A stretch of 64,000 nucleotides of DNA from Centroberyx gerrardi (Eukaryota > Chordata > Actinopteri > Beryciformes > Berycidae), in assembly GCF_048128805.1 (NCBI RefSeq), contig NC_136004.1:16485185-16549184 (forward strand), written 5' to 3'. Of this stretch, positions 10,208-22,712 are shown in pieces. A program made the position numbers and the translations under genes. The first letter of the stretch is position 1; every line of letters begins with the position of its first letter. The notes beneath the pieces were generated by a model. That model searched no databases, was not told the origin of the DNA, and saw only the letters and a program-made list of their open reading frames with translations.

Positions 10208-13200
10208 ATGTCACACAGCCCTGATGAAGAGGGGGGTCTCTCTCCGGCTGCCCCCACCATCAACGCCCAGGACCTGTTTGACACCCCCTCTCAGACTTTG
10301 GCTAGTGGAAACACACCTGAGGCGCAGGTAGTTGTCTGTGTCTGTATGTTTGTGTTCATGCCTGTGCTTATGTATGGGTGTATATGCAGACATTGACCTT
10401 GTACAAACATTCATAATTCCCCCTGCTTATGGTAGCCTATATGGGCCAGTGAAACTTCCCTAAAACCCAGCATTGTTATATAACACAGGTAGTTTAGACA
10501 ACTCCGTCTCTAAGTTCTTACATGGCCGTCCTTAAATGGTTGTCCTTGTATTTATTATTTCATCAGCTACTAGGAGGAGTGGGTGCCACATGCTGTTATG
10601 ATTGTCCTTGACCTTTATATATGTTACTGTATGTGTGCAGACCATACACACAAACACGTGTGTTTAGAGCTCAGAACATTTAAGGACACTTAATGTGTGA
10701 ATGTTTGTTTGTGCTCCAGTCGTCCTGGAGAACAACAACTGCTGCCGTCTTTTGCCCTACTGGGTGACTATGGAAATGGTGAGCCTGTGGAGCAAGGAGG
10801 GGGTGGGGGCATCTGGAAGTCACATACCGTCCCTCTGTATGCGTTTCACAACATAATAAACTTACGGACACAGTAACTAGTGCAGAGGACACAAGAAAAA
10901 CAGCATGGGGGCTTAGGCTACAGTCAGTATGTGACTGTATACTAGTGATAAACTAGAAAACATGGTGGGATGGAGTATTATGAATCACTTTCATGAGGGT
11001 TTAGTGATGACAGGTTTTGTGTGGTGCACCAGCGAAAAGATTTGTGACTAGGATGTACTATACAAGCAAATATTTAGAGGCTGGAACTTTGAGCCATTGC
11101 CAAACATTGTACACACAGGGTGGCATTACCTTGTTGGTGTCTGATTTTGAGATTTAGTTCCAAGGAAGGGCGTACCATGCACATTTACAGTTCACTGACA
11201 ATCCATCCCCAATGCAGATTACGCAGATTACACTAGAAATCTGATTGCTGATTTGGCAGCTGTGTGTGATGTGGTTGTGTGTTGTTGTGACAGGCGGTGG
11301 CAGTCTCTCTCTCCTTCAATCCAGCACATAAGATGGAGTAGAGCAGCAAAAACACTACTCAGTTCACCGGAGGCTGTGAGCTCTTCTACTTAAAGATAGG
11401 CCCGTAGAGTGAGCCAGATGTGAAGTGAATGTAGACTGATGGTGACAGGATGGCCACAGGATACGGTGACGGCGTTGTTTTTGGATGTGTGATATCCAAT
11501 AGAAATAGGTTTGTTTACAAGCTGTAGCTGTGTCAGTGGGGGAAACAGAAGGAGACAAGAGATGGCTTGTAGAGGAGGGAAGAATAAAGCAGGGCTTTGT
11601 GCGTCTGCCCAAGGGGAGGTCTGATCCTTTCCTGTCCGACTGTCCTCTGCCTTGTCTGATGGTCTCAGGTTCCTTGATAGGAGCTTAGTAGAAGCGCATA
11701 GACTGAGCTCAGACTTCTATAATTACTTATTCCTGAAACTACAGAGTTGTGCGGAGGACTGTCCTAAGGGGAGCAAAAGACAGGTATCTACAGTATATGG
11801 TAGGCTTTTGCTTTTTACATAGGAATTGGAGCAATATTGCCGGAATGAAGAAGAAATATTCAGCTTTGTTGATGTATGGTCTTGACAGTGCTGACATTTC
11901 TCCCAGGTGTCGCCAGTGGTGGATGAGGCCTCACCTTCTTCTACCTCCTCCTTCGAGATGCTTGACATGGAGTCTGTTCCACCTCCTTACCAAGTAGTAC
12001 AGCCTCACTGGTTCTTCTGTCGACGGGCTGATGACAACACCTCTTGGCTTCCTTTCAGTAGAGAGGACTCAGAGAAACTAGAGAATGCCTGTACCACTGG
12101 TAAGCGTGTAAATGCAGATAATCTGTGTGGGTATGTGAAAAGTTGGAAAGCAGTGAGAGTGCTATAAACAGCTGTGGGGAGGATGATGTGTCATAACACT
12201 GCTGCTGCCAGCACTGGCCTGATGCCCACTAGGGCACTTGACTCTCCTGACACAACACGTTCACTGTTACTGTCAGTTTCAAGTGTAAATTGAAGTTCAG
12301 TTTCAGGTAAGCTTTATCAATGATTTAAAAAGTTTCATTTGAAAATTAGATATTTACCATTAGGAAAAAAAGTTGATGCCTACACTTGCAAAATGATTGC
12401 TAGCACGAAATAAAGTTATTAAAGTTAGTTGTCATCATAAGGTTTTTAAGGTTTGCAGTTTTTGAGGATTGAATCATCTCTGTTTTTGAAATACTGACAA
12501 ATAAATCAAAATTTTCCGTAATGGGTATGTAGCGTTTTGGTAAGAAACCCTTTGTTTGTATCCGCTTGTGTACGTGCGTGTGTGTGTGTGTGTGTGGGTG
12601 TGGGTGTGGGTGTGGGTGTGGGTGTGTGTGTGTGTGTGTGTACTGCGCAGTAGGAGAGGAGGAGGTGGTGGTAGCTGTGGATGGAGAGCGGTATGACGTG
12701 CGTGTCAAGGAGAGGATGCGCTACGCTGTGTACTGGGAGCAGGCTCCCTCTGAGGTGCAACGCTGTACCTGGTTCTACAAAGGAGATAAAGACACCAGGT
12801 TCATGCCCTACCCCGAGGACTTCAGCAGCAGTCTGGAGGTAGTGTGACACGACAGCTGAGTCCTCACCACTGCAGTGCTATGCAAGTGTAAGGTGCTGTC
12901 ATTCCCACAGCTACTGGTCTTTTTATCCCTCCCTCCATCCTGCTCTCTCATCCTTTCATTTCTCAGGATGCCTATATGATAGCGGTGACTCTGGATGAGT
13001 GGAAGAGGAAGCTGGAGTTCCCTTCAGGAGAGACAGTCATCCTGCACAATCCCAAGGTAGGACCTGCTTGTAAATTATCACTATGTACAACATAATTAAA
13101 ACCACAAAACCACCTTACTAGATGATTTCTTTTTTAGCTGCAACCAGCAGCTAGAATAAGTCACTCTCTCAGTCAGTCCCAAAAACTTGTTTGTATAGTT

Positions 13201-14342
13201 TACGCTAGGTTTGCTACTCTAAATCCCAGGGGAGTCCATTTTGGAAGCGCCAAACTAGTCGCAGTTTATCACGGATTACGTGCTTGTTTAAATTTAGGTA
13301 TGATGTTTCCTTGCCTTACATGTCCTCCTCTCTTCCATTTCTACTCTCTTTTCTCAGCTGATAATGCAGTATCAACCAGTGGGTTTGCAGGATGAGTGGG
13401 TCTCCTCTCCCTCTGAGCAGACCCGTCCTCGAACAGTCAAGAGGGGAGTGGACAACATCTCTGTAGAAATACCAGATGGTATGTGTGTGTCTTGGGCAGG
13501 GGGTAGTAAGGTTTATACTGTACTATAGGCATGTTTCACAGCACCTGACCTGTATGAGCTAAACACCTTCCCCTCTGTATGTGTTTTCAGGGGAACCAGA
13601 AAAGGTGGACCACCTTGTCTTTATGGTCCATGGCATCGGCCCTGCATGTGACCTGCGCTTCAGATCCATCATACAGTGTGGTAAGTGCGTGTGTGTGTGT
13701 GTGTGTGTGTGTGTTTGTGTGTGAGTGTGTTTATTTAGGATTCCTTGTCTCTTTCCCTCTCCAGTGAATGACTTCAGAAGTGCATCCCTGTCTCTGCTGG
13801 GCTCTCATTATAAGCGTAGCCAGCTGGAGGGCAAGGTGGGCAGAGTGGAGTTCCTACCAGTCAACTGGCACAGCGCTCTACACGGAGACGCCACCGGTGT
13901 GGACGAGTAAGTAGAGGGAGAGAGAGAGAAGAGAGAGAGAGACAGAGGACAAAACAATATTCCTCTGCTATACCATACATGCTTATATGCCTATTTACAA
14001 AGAGCTGTGAAACTCAAGCTTTGAATCTGGATCTCCTTACTGTATTTTTCATCCTCCAACCCCCTTCCCTCCCTCCCTCCCTCTCTCCCTCCCTTCCTCC
14101 CTCCCTCCCTTTGTTCTTCCCAGGGACATCCAGAGGATCACTCTGCCCAGCATCAGCAGGCTGAGACATTTCACCAACGACACTCTGCTGGACCTGTTCT
14201 TCTATAACAGCCCCACCTACTGCCAGACCATAGTGGACACAGTGGCCTCCGAGGTCAACAGGCTGGACGCTCTCTTCAGACAGAGACACCCAGAGTTCAC
14301 TGGGGCAGTTTCTGTAGTGGGGCACAGCCTGGGTTAGAGACA

Positions 14343-14381
<39 letters not shown>

Positions 14382-17300
14382 CATAAAAAAGTGAAACCTA
14401 AAAATGCTAAATTCCAACCTCTCCCTTCTCTTTTTCTTTCCCCAGGTTCGTTGATCCTGTTTGATCTGTTAACCAATCAGAGGACTGGATCAGGAGAAAC
14501 CGACAGAGAGGGGGTACAGTGGCATTCCCAGTAATAGATAACATTGTTAAAATACCGACAAAAAGGATTGCAGATTTCTCTACACTTAGATAAGAAAATC
14601 TCTGTCCCATTGTGTTTTGCCCTGTGCATTAAGGTGCCTTGTGATCAGCCCAGTCCACTGACCTGTGACACCCTGGAGCAGACTCTGATCCGACTGGGAC
14701 TACAGGAATACCTGGCTACACTACAGAGAGAAAACCTAGACCTGGAATCACTGGTAACACACACACACACTGGACATACACACTCAAATGTAATGTAGAG
14801 TCAATTAACTGCTTTACTCTTGTTCTCTTCTTGCAGGCTCTGTGCCAGGACAGTGATCTTAAAGATCTAGGAATTCCTCTTGGACCTCGGAAGAAGATCC
14901 TGAACTACGTCAGGAGGAAACGAGTTCAAGAGGTCAGATACAGCCTGAAACCTTCCTTTTGTTTTTTTTCTAGAATATCTATGGTCTAGTTAGTAAAAGT
15001 GGCCATTAGACCCCCTTTACACCTGGCCTTAACATGCATCTCATATCTGGATACCATTTAGCTGAATTACATTGGGTGTGTGTCATTTAAAAGATGGTGG
15101 CTGCTCATCAAGTTGTGCTTTTATATGTACTTTTTCTAACATTTTGAAATGCAGGAAGAAGCCATATTAGGCAACTGGCATACTCTAGACACTGTAATAG
15201 CAGAGGAGAAGGATGTTTTATGCAGCTGCTTTTCTTAAATCTACTGTTCAGATTTGGCAGTAATTCCATTAACTGTTTTTTCAATCTCAATAGGACTGTA
15301 AGGCAGGGATGGTGCTTCTGGCCCCAGGGCTGCAAGCTCCACCTCCAGATTCCTTGGCCATTGATCACCATGGTAACCAGTCTTCAGGCTTGACACCACA
15401 GCAGTCCCAGTTCCACAGAGCGCAGTCCATCACCAGCGCTGTAGACTATGAATACTTTGACGTGGGCATCGGACAGGTAGCGCACACATGCACCAACACA
15501 CACTTATTGTGCTTGGGAGTTAACAGTAGCTAAACGCTTTGGTATATCACCTTCCTGCTTCTCTCCTCCCCTGCTTGCCTGGACAGACCAATGGAGGCAT
15601 AGCCAAGGGACAGGTCTGTCTCCCATGGTGTCCCCATGCTCTCTAGCTGTGTCCCTAGTTATCTTTGATTTCACCATGAGTTTTTCTTCACATATGGTCT
15701 GGTCAGGGAAAACGTTGGGTTATAGACGTATGTAATTTACATGAGCAAAAGGGTTTCCATGGCTAAGTCACATTGTATGGTTAAAAAACCTCTATGGTTG
15801 AGGCTTTATCCATATATGCCCCATGAAGTTGTATCACACACCCACTGCCTGCGCCCCTTCTATCCTGCATGAGTGCTCAGTTCCCTGGTTTCCCCTTAGC
15901 TGCTGTCATACTCCCTGGCTGCTGCCTTGATGTCATGAAAGCTAGTTTGGCTGTGGTTTCAAATCATCATTGTGCACCAGTGGAGTATTAACTCATTTCC
16001 ATCTGATAGTATGGATCTATAGATGCTCTACTTTATGTTCTCTGAGAAAATTGTGTTAAATCATTAATGTTTTACCAAATTTGATAGAACACATGTTTCT
16101 GCCCCTCTCATTTCTTCCCCAGGTATCCATTAACTACCCACAGCTGGTGTTCCAGCCTCAGACCTTTTTTGCTTTTGGCTCTCCCATTGGAATGTTCCTG
16201 ACGGTCCGCGGGCTTAAACAAATCGATCCCAACTACACCTTCCCCACCTGCAAGAGCTTCTATAACATCTATCATCCTGTGAGTAGTCACATCCTTACCG
16301 CACCTCCCCATTCCAGCACACGTCCTGCACTCAACCCTGTAAAGTATTACACCAGCTTTCATTTGCCACGGTTACACTTGTCTTTTCAGTGCGACTTTAA
16401 TCATCCAATCCCACCAGGATGCATTAACTGGGCAGCTCTGAATTTTACCAAATCACATTTTGCTTACAGTGTAATCCAGTAAACCAGACCTGCCCATTTA
16501 ATGCATTCTGGTGTGACTGAATGGTAAAATTTGCATTGAAAAGACAAGACTGCAACATTTGATCAACGAACCATTTTATGACAAGAAGATTGGGATCAGT
16601 TTCACTACTATGCGGTCAGTACTTAGTGCCGTATAAACAAAAATAACATTTGTGTTTGGATGAACTGAACCAAATTGAGTTTATTGCACATTTACCATTT
16701 TCATTGGGTGAAACTGAGGCCATCTGTATTGTGTTTATTGATCTTGGTTTGATAATATGACTTGGTGAGTGGTTGATTGAGTAAGTGTTGATTGAGTCAT
16801 TTTTCCAGTTATCTGTTAGGGCATATTAGGGTTATTTTGTGGTTTTTCGTTCATGCACTCTTTGTAGGGTTTGACTGTATTTTAATTCAGACTGCTTCTG
16901 ACAAACTCTGTCAGGCTTAGGCCTGAATGGCGCCCCGGGCAACCCAGTCACACTGCAACAACAAATGTGCCAAAGTGTTAGCATGCACCGTTAGTAGCAA
17001 AGAAAATATATACTAGACAAACAGATGTCTTCTTTTCGCATAACACTGTGTTGATGTTGATTTATCAAAAGTTGGTGTATTGCTTGAATAACACAATGTT
17101 AAATCCATCTTTTCTTCTTTATCTGTGTGTAGTATGACCCAGTGGCCTATCGGATAGAACCCATGATTGTGTCAGAGGTGGATCTGGAGCCCATGCTAAT
17201 CCCTCACCATAAGGGTCGCAAGAGGATGCACCTGGGTATGGCTGTCTGTTTCTGTCTCCCTGTCTCTTTCTGTCTGTCTACCTAGGCAGTTTTGAGGAAA

Positions 17301-20300
17301 ATCACGGTTTGTTTACTGAATTTAATGCTACTGTTTGTTTCTGACCCATAGAACTTAAGGACAGTTTGACCCGTATGAGCATGGATCTGAAGAATAACGT
17401 CTTGGGATCACTGCGGACGGCGTGGCAGTCCTTTGCCAGACTACCTGTGGCTGCACTGCCCCCAGTGGACGAGGGAGAAACTACAACAGAGAGAAACCTT
17501 CAAGAGACACAGGGTATAAACAAGCACATCTCCCTGACTGTGTGTGCGTGTATGTGTGTGTTCGGATGTGTGGATGTTGTGTGTATGTGCACTTGCCCAA
17601 GTGTGTCTAACCTTATCTCCTCATCCCTGCCTGCATGTTGCTCCCCTCCCCTCCCCTCTTCTCTCTGCTCTATCTGGTGGTTGGTTCTACCTCCCTCACC
17701 CCTGACCCTTTTACCTTGAACCTCAGCCTCAGCAGCAGTCACTGCTTCTGCCAAGAGGGAAGAGAAAAGTGCTGATTTTTGGACTAAAATACTGGAGTGG
17801 CCCAGGGCCCTTCATATGCATTACTTCCAAGGTAAGCCAGGAGAACCACTTGGCTTGAATGACCTGAGTGAATGAACTCATTCTAGCTCATTATTAGTTA
17901 GCGGTCTGGTTAACTACCACCCAGTCCTCTTTATACAGAGAACTCTCTGATAAACTGCCTGATATGGTGAACGTGAGTCTATGGTAACCTGTGCCATATT
18001 CAGCCTCTTATTTAAGTCCCCTGCCTTGGATTTGGACAATAAACCTCTCTTGTATCTCTACATTTACCTGCATACAGAAAGAGGCTACATCAATTACCAC
18101 CATCACTAGTTTTCATTGCAGAAAAGATGCCACTTGATCTGCAGTGTTGATAGAGACTATTCTACTCAATTAGTCTGGTTCACTTCAGCACCCTCGCTCC
18201 CTCACAAATAGCAAATCTCACTATTAGTGTATGTCAATATTGCAGCAGGCTCTCACTATCCCATACAATGCCTGCTATGCTTAGCTTGTCTGCTCCTCCC
18301 TCTCCCCATGCCTAATTACACTACTAGTGTAAGTCTGCTATAGTCTGCTATACATTACATCTAATCTTCAAATGCGATTTGCCTGTAAAGATACTTCCTC
18401 CTGGCCCTTCCTTCCCTCTGCTGCTGACAGTTATTATTGGCTGAATTCATTGTTTGCTTCACCATCGCAAGCAACTTGAGAAACTAGTCCATGGCAGTCC
18501 GTTTACTTTGTGTAAGCTGAACAAATAAGACAAGTTGGACAATGTTGACCACAGTTGCAGTTTGTCCACCCAGAATAATTGGCTGCAGCTCAACTTTTAG
18601 GGAACATCATTCAGCAGCAGCAGGTCACATAGCTACACATCCTGCCCATTTCTAGACCAGCAGTTCAGTTGCTATCTGAGTGCACAGTTAGAGCACATCT
18701 ATGAAATTTCTTAATTTCTTTCTTCCCTTCGTCACTTCCCTATATAGTGCTGCAAGATCCAAAAAAATGAGATTCCTGAGGTAGAACAAAGCACGGCAGT
18801 GTTTTTTTGTATACCCGCCATGTCTCCGATTAAAGGAATAGATGGCTGGGAAGAAATACTGTAATGCAAAAGTAGGCCTTCCTCCAGTTCTCAAGGAACA
18901 GACTTGGATCAACATGGGATAAATGACATATTACCATATAACTTGAGATTTTAAGTGCTGGTATGTATTTATCAATGTTGTCCAGAAATACAAGCCTGTA
19001 AACTCAGGATTAGATTATCGGAAATAGCCATTCAGAAAACTTAAGAAGGTAGCAGCTTCCATTTTTAGATTTGTAGATATATCTACATTCCTCTAGACCT
19101 GCTGAGGTCTCTAAATGACTAGTCTATTTTTTATTATGTCCTTGTTGAACTATGCAATCCCTGAGATGGTAACCTTTTGTAGGCCCTCATAAGATCACTC
19201 TTAAGATAACATTGTGTGACAAATGCCGTTGTAAAATGACATAACATACCAATGGACGCAGTCCCTAATAATCATTCAAATCTGTCACCCAACACAAAAC
19301 TAACCCACTATACATGAAACAACTCAAAACCAGCAGTAAGTTAACACCTGTATTACCAATTGATATAATAGACATCTACTCCAGCAATCTAGAGGTCAGT
19401 GAAAAAACGTACTTACTGTAGACCCACCTTATCAAACACAACATCATGAAATAAGATGGTCCCCATCCCACAAAAGCATAATGGACTACTACCACAATTA
19501 CAATCAATGCATACAAAAAATAACTTGTTGCCTAGGCAAATGTGTGATACATCAGAATAATGCATTACATCATTATCACAAATCCCAATTAGACTAGAAT
19601 GAAAACCAGCAGGACTTTGACTTCTGACAGCTGCAAATTCAACCAATTCCCGCAATATTTGTGAGAACTTGCAATTTTGCAAAATTACTTTTCACATAAA
19701 TAGTCAAATCAGACCATATGTCAGCAAACTATGTCAACCTTTGTCTTCTTAAAGCTTTCTACAACCAGCCACTCCACAGTGGAGCTTTAGAGAGGCAGGA
19801 GATGGAGGACAATGAGTTGTAGTTTATGTGAGTTGTAATCACTCTTAGAGGTGTAAGAAGCTCTAGGCACTTTGTTTTTCATTTAACCTGCACTATTATA
19901 ATTTTCATTTATCCTGAGCCCTTGGTTCGTGTACTGTTTGTGAGAAGAACACAAAGTCTACCTCAAACATAAATGGGCGATTTATAACAGCAGCTCCACT
20001 TTCTTCCTATTCTCTCCCCTCTGTCATCTGAACCATTCTCATTTTACCAAAGAGGATGAGTCAAAACAGATGGCTGCTTGCCCAACAGCTACTGTATTGT
20101 GTTGTCCTGTGTAGTGTGTGTGTGATCCTCATACAGTGAGATCAGGCTGTTAGCGTGTGTCTCTTGTCTGTGTGGACTCATCATGTTCGTGCTTGTTTGA
20201 CCCCTGTCCCTGCAGGAGTGTGTGAGGAGACCGAGTCCTTGGCGTCAGCAGAGGAGACAGAGGAGCGTGAGATCAAAGTGGGGATGTTGAATGGAGGACG

Positions 20301-20635
20301 GAGGATAGACTACGTACTGCAGGAAAAACCCATCGAGAGCTTCAATGAATACCTGTTTGCCATCCAATCTCATCTTTGCTACTGGTGAGTCATGCACACC
20401 TGTTTATGTGGTCGCAGGGGCGGAGTAACTGTGCTCCTCTGTATGCTGTGTGTTCCAAATATCCTCTTTGTTATATTGCCTTTTACTTCCCTGCTTTATC
20501 ATGCTGATTTTTATTTTAAATATATAACATCTTCTCCTCTTTGTCTCTGGCAGGGAATCTGAGGATACGGCTCTGCTGCTGCTGAAGGAGATTTACGACA
20601 AACTGGGTGTGGCCGTTGAACAGCCACAGCAGTAA
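10208..20635 (+). CDS. ddhd2: Phospholipase/triacylglycerol hydrolase DDHD2, complete
   Basis: Coding exons: 10208-10327, 11907-12099, 12651-12838, 12967-13056, 13358-13478, 13591-13680, 13765-13906, 14124-14332, 14446-14513, 14634-14753, 14837-14932, 15294-15476, 16123-16278, 17133-17235, 17352-17513, 17727-17831, 20216-20384 and 20554-20635 (TAA). Together they give 798 aa in one frame. Domains: WWE about 70-155 (QPHWFFC...RYAVYWEQ...[10 protein letters not shown]), lipase core with [11 protein letters not shown] (250-260) and nucleophile motif GHSLG (381-385, Ser383), SAM about 412-475, DDHD domain about 545-785 with [16 protein letters not shown] and [15 protein letters not shown]. Known DDHD2 is an intracellular serine hydrolase acting on phospholipids and neuronal triacylglycerol. 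The order WWE-lipase-SAM-DDHD and near-identical motifs favour DDHD2 over SEC23IP or DDHD1. Human DDHD2 is 711 aa; this protein is longer at the N terminus and in the loop before the last DDHD block. The 10120-10207 part of exon 2 is 5' UTR. Confidence 0.95.
12577..12641 (+). repeat. (TG)n / (GGGTGT)n tract next to ddhd2 exon acceptor
   Basis: A TG tract interrupted by GGGTGT units ends nine bases before the acceptor tactgcgcag of the exon starting at 12651. It replaces the usual pyrimidine tract. Confidence 0.9.
13682..13734 (+). repeat. (GT)n directly after a ddhd2 donor site
   Basis: The donor GTAAGTGCG after exon 13591-13680 runs into a long GT tract, then gtttgtgtgtgag. Intronic microsatellite. 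Confidence 0.85.
14056..14110 (+). repeat. (CCCT)n pyrimidine repeat before ddhd2 acceptor
   Basis: Tandem ccctccctccct with ttcc and ctct interruptions supplies the pyrimidine tract for the acceptor at 14122-14123. Confidence 0.85.
15587..15613 (+). other. ddhd2: Candidate 27-nt in-frame microexon of ddhd2
   Basis: A pyrimidine-rich tract ending gcctggacag is followed by 27 bases and then the donor CAG|GTCTGT. Both flanking introns are phase 0 (between exons ending at 15476 and starting at 16123). The insert has no stop and would add nine residues, TNGGIAKGQ, right after DVGIGQ and before the DDHD domain. It is absent from human DDHD2 as I know it, so it would be an optional exon. No transcript evidence is available here. 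Confidence 0.45.
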
Positions 20636-22712
20636 TAAAACTTTTACGACTACAGACTTACTTATTAACATGATATAACGTTGTTATAAAAGTCAAAAGA
20701 TGAAGGACAGCTGGCAGAGCCAGAGGCTGCACAATCCTCCTCCAGAATGCCTTAGTGTCTGAGTGTTACCTGCCTGCCCCGCCCTCTCCTCAGACTGTGG
20801 AGACTGTCTAAGGTCAGGCGATCTTGGTTCAGATAGTTCAATCAACCGAACTTTGAGTCGTTCACCTAAAACCAAACTGTAGGACTGCGGCTGAACCATG
20901 TTGTCCCAGGATGGAAAGTAGAGTCTTCCCTGAAGGCTCTACTTGGTTTCTGACATTTGTTATTGATCAACCCAATAATCACTGTCATGCCCCTTATCAG
21001 CACTTTTCTATCTTTCTTGCATTTTTCTTTTTTTTTTTCTTTTGCACTTTCACTTGCTACAAATCATTCTCGTATCATGCGTACAGTTGAGTGATAATGG
21101 AGAACCATAATTACTATCATGTGTGTTGAACAGAGCATCTCTGTGTTTGACCTTGGAAGCTTTGAGATCTCCCTTGACCAGAGGCGATCTCTCTTTGCCC
21201 CATGGGAGACCAGAGTCTGGAAGTGGGCTGTTGCACTGGCAGCAGTACGGTCTCTATGGAGGAGGTCAAAGCTACTTCAGCCTTGCCTGAGACTTTATCA
21301 TTCTAATCATCCTTTGACCAGGCCAGGTGGTTTCTTGTGGTTGACTAAAAGATGTTTTGTTTCTCACATGGAAAATGCAGGTTCACATCTTGTCTGTTAG
21401 ACATTTCCTGATAGTTATATTGACACTTGACACCAAAAGCTGCTATGCCTAGAATTCTTGTGCAATGTAATTATAATGTTGATGTCACTCCTTTTTTGAT
21501 TTCCCAGATCTAATCCTATACTAACTGGCATGGAAAGTGAAGTAGACCTTGCCTTCTAATAACATTATTATTTATTTGTTTGAAACAAGTGTTATATAGT
21601 TTAACTTTTTTTTATCATATATCTATCATATATATCTGAATGAAGTAAACCTTTGGAAGAATTGTATCAGAAATGAAGAAAGTGCGGAATTTCAGGTGCT
21701 TGAAAGGACAAGCAGTTTCTCTGTTCACGCCATGTGTGTATATGTGTGTGTGTGTATACAGTATAGCACTGTGCATGCTGTGCAGGAAGGCCAGTCACAC
21801 CCTCACTCCCCAAGGTGTGTGCCAACCCTCGCCCATTCTCCTCTTTCTGCTCTCTTGCTGTCGACCCCAGCTTCCACCCCCAGTGTCGTCCCACAGGTTC
21901 TACAACAGCTGCACATTCCCTATCCTGACAGACGGTCAATTCCAAGGCAGACCAGCGTCACATACACACATTTATGACCTTTGCATAATCTAAGGGCCAA
22001 AGCATATATGTTCCTATCATCTGCCCTTTCGTATTAACATGTTCTTTGCTGCCTATATTGCATGCACTTTCTCCTTTGCTCTGTTGGAGTGACCTATTCT
22101 AACCCTTTACGTGACTCATATCTTCTGCACTGTCATCGGCCCACAACCTCCACTACTACAGCCATAGCATAACCTGTAACTCCTTTTGGTGTAACCTCCT
22201 ACTCACAATAAATTTGTTCATCCTGATGCAGACGCAAATGAATAGGCAAGGAGGCACATGTTCTTCTTTGCCCTAGAAATACATTGTACACTTAAATTGC
22301 CCTAAACCAATCAAAATATCTTCCTGTGGTTTTGTAACGGGTGGTTACAGTGAGAAAGAGGATTGTTTTTCTTGAACCTCCACATCTCCTCAGTGTCTGC
22401 ATTTCTAAATGTATCAAACAGTTCTGCACAGAAGTAGGCCTGCATCTCTGGTCCCTGACTGCTGTAACTGTTGCTCATGACAGGTGTCACCCGGGCCGTA
22501 ACTCCTATGTTTTTGCACTTCATACCAGTGTGTTGGTCCATACCAAAAACAAATTGTACTCCTTTCTAAGTACATACACTACCAGTATGGTTACATGTGG
22601 TGTGTGCCATAATAAAACATTAAAAAGTGTCATGTTTTATTCTTTGCAGTTCATTGGAGCATGCTCACTCTGGTCAGTGTCTTGAAAATAAAGTAAATGG
22701 ACATCCAGCAGT
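20636..22712 (+). other. ddhd2: ddhd2 3' untranslated region with several poly(A) signals
   Basis: There is no coding sequence after the TAA at 20633-20635. AATAAA hexamers at 22207, 22611 and 22687 are plausible cleavage signals; one also overlaps the stop (20634). Open frames in this stretch (for example 21119-21400) show no family resemblance. Confidence 0.6.

Noticed and set aside
12280-12530. Apparent similarity to 57430-57620 (gaatcatct.tgttttt and flanks)
   Set aside because: Only a short block agrees and the surroundings do not align by eye; too weak to call a repeat pair.
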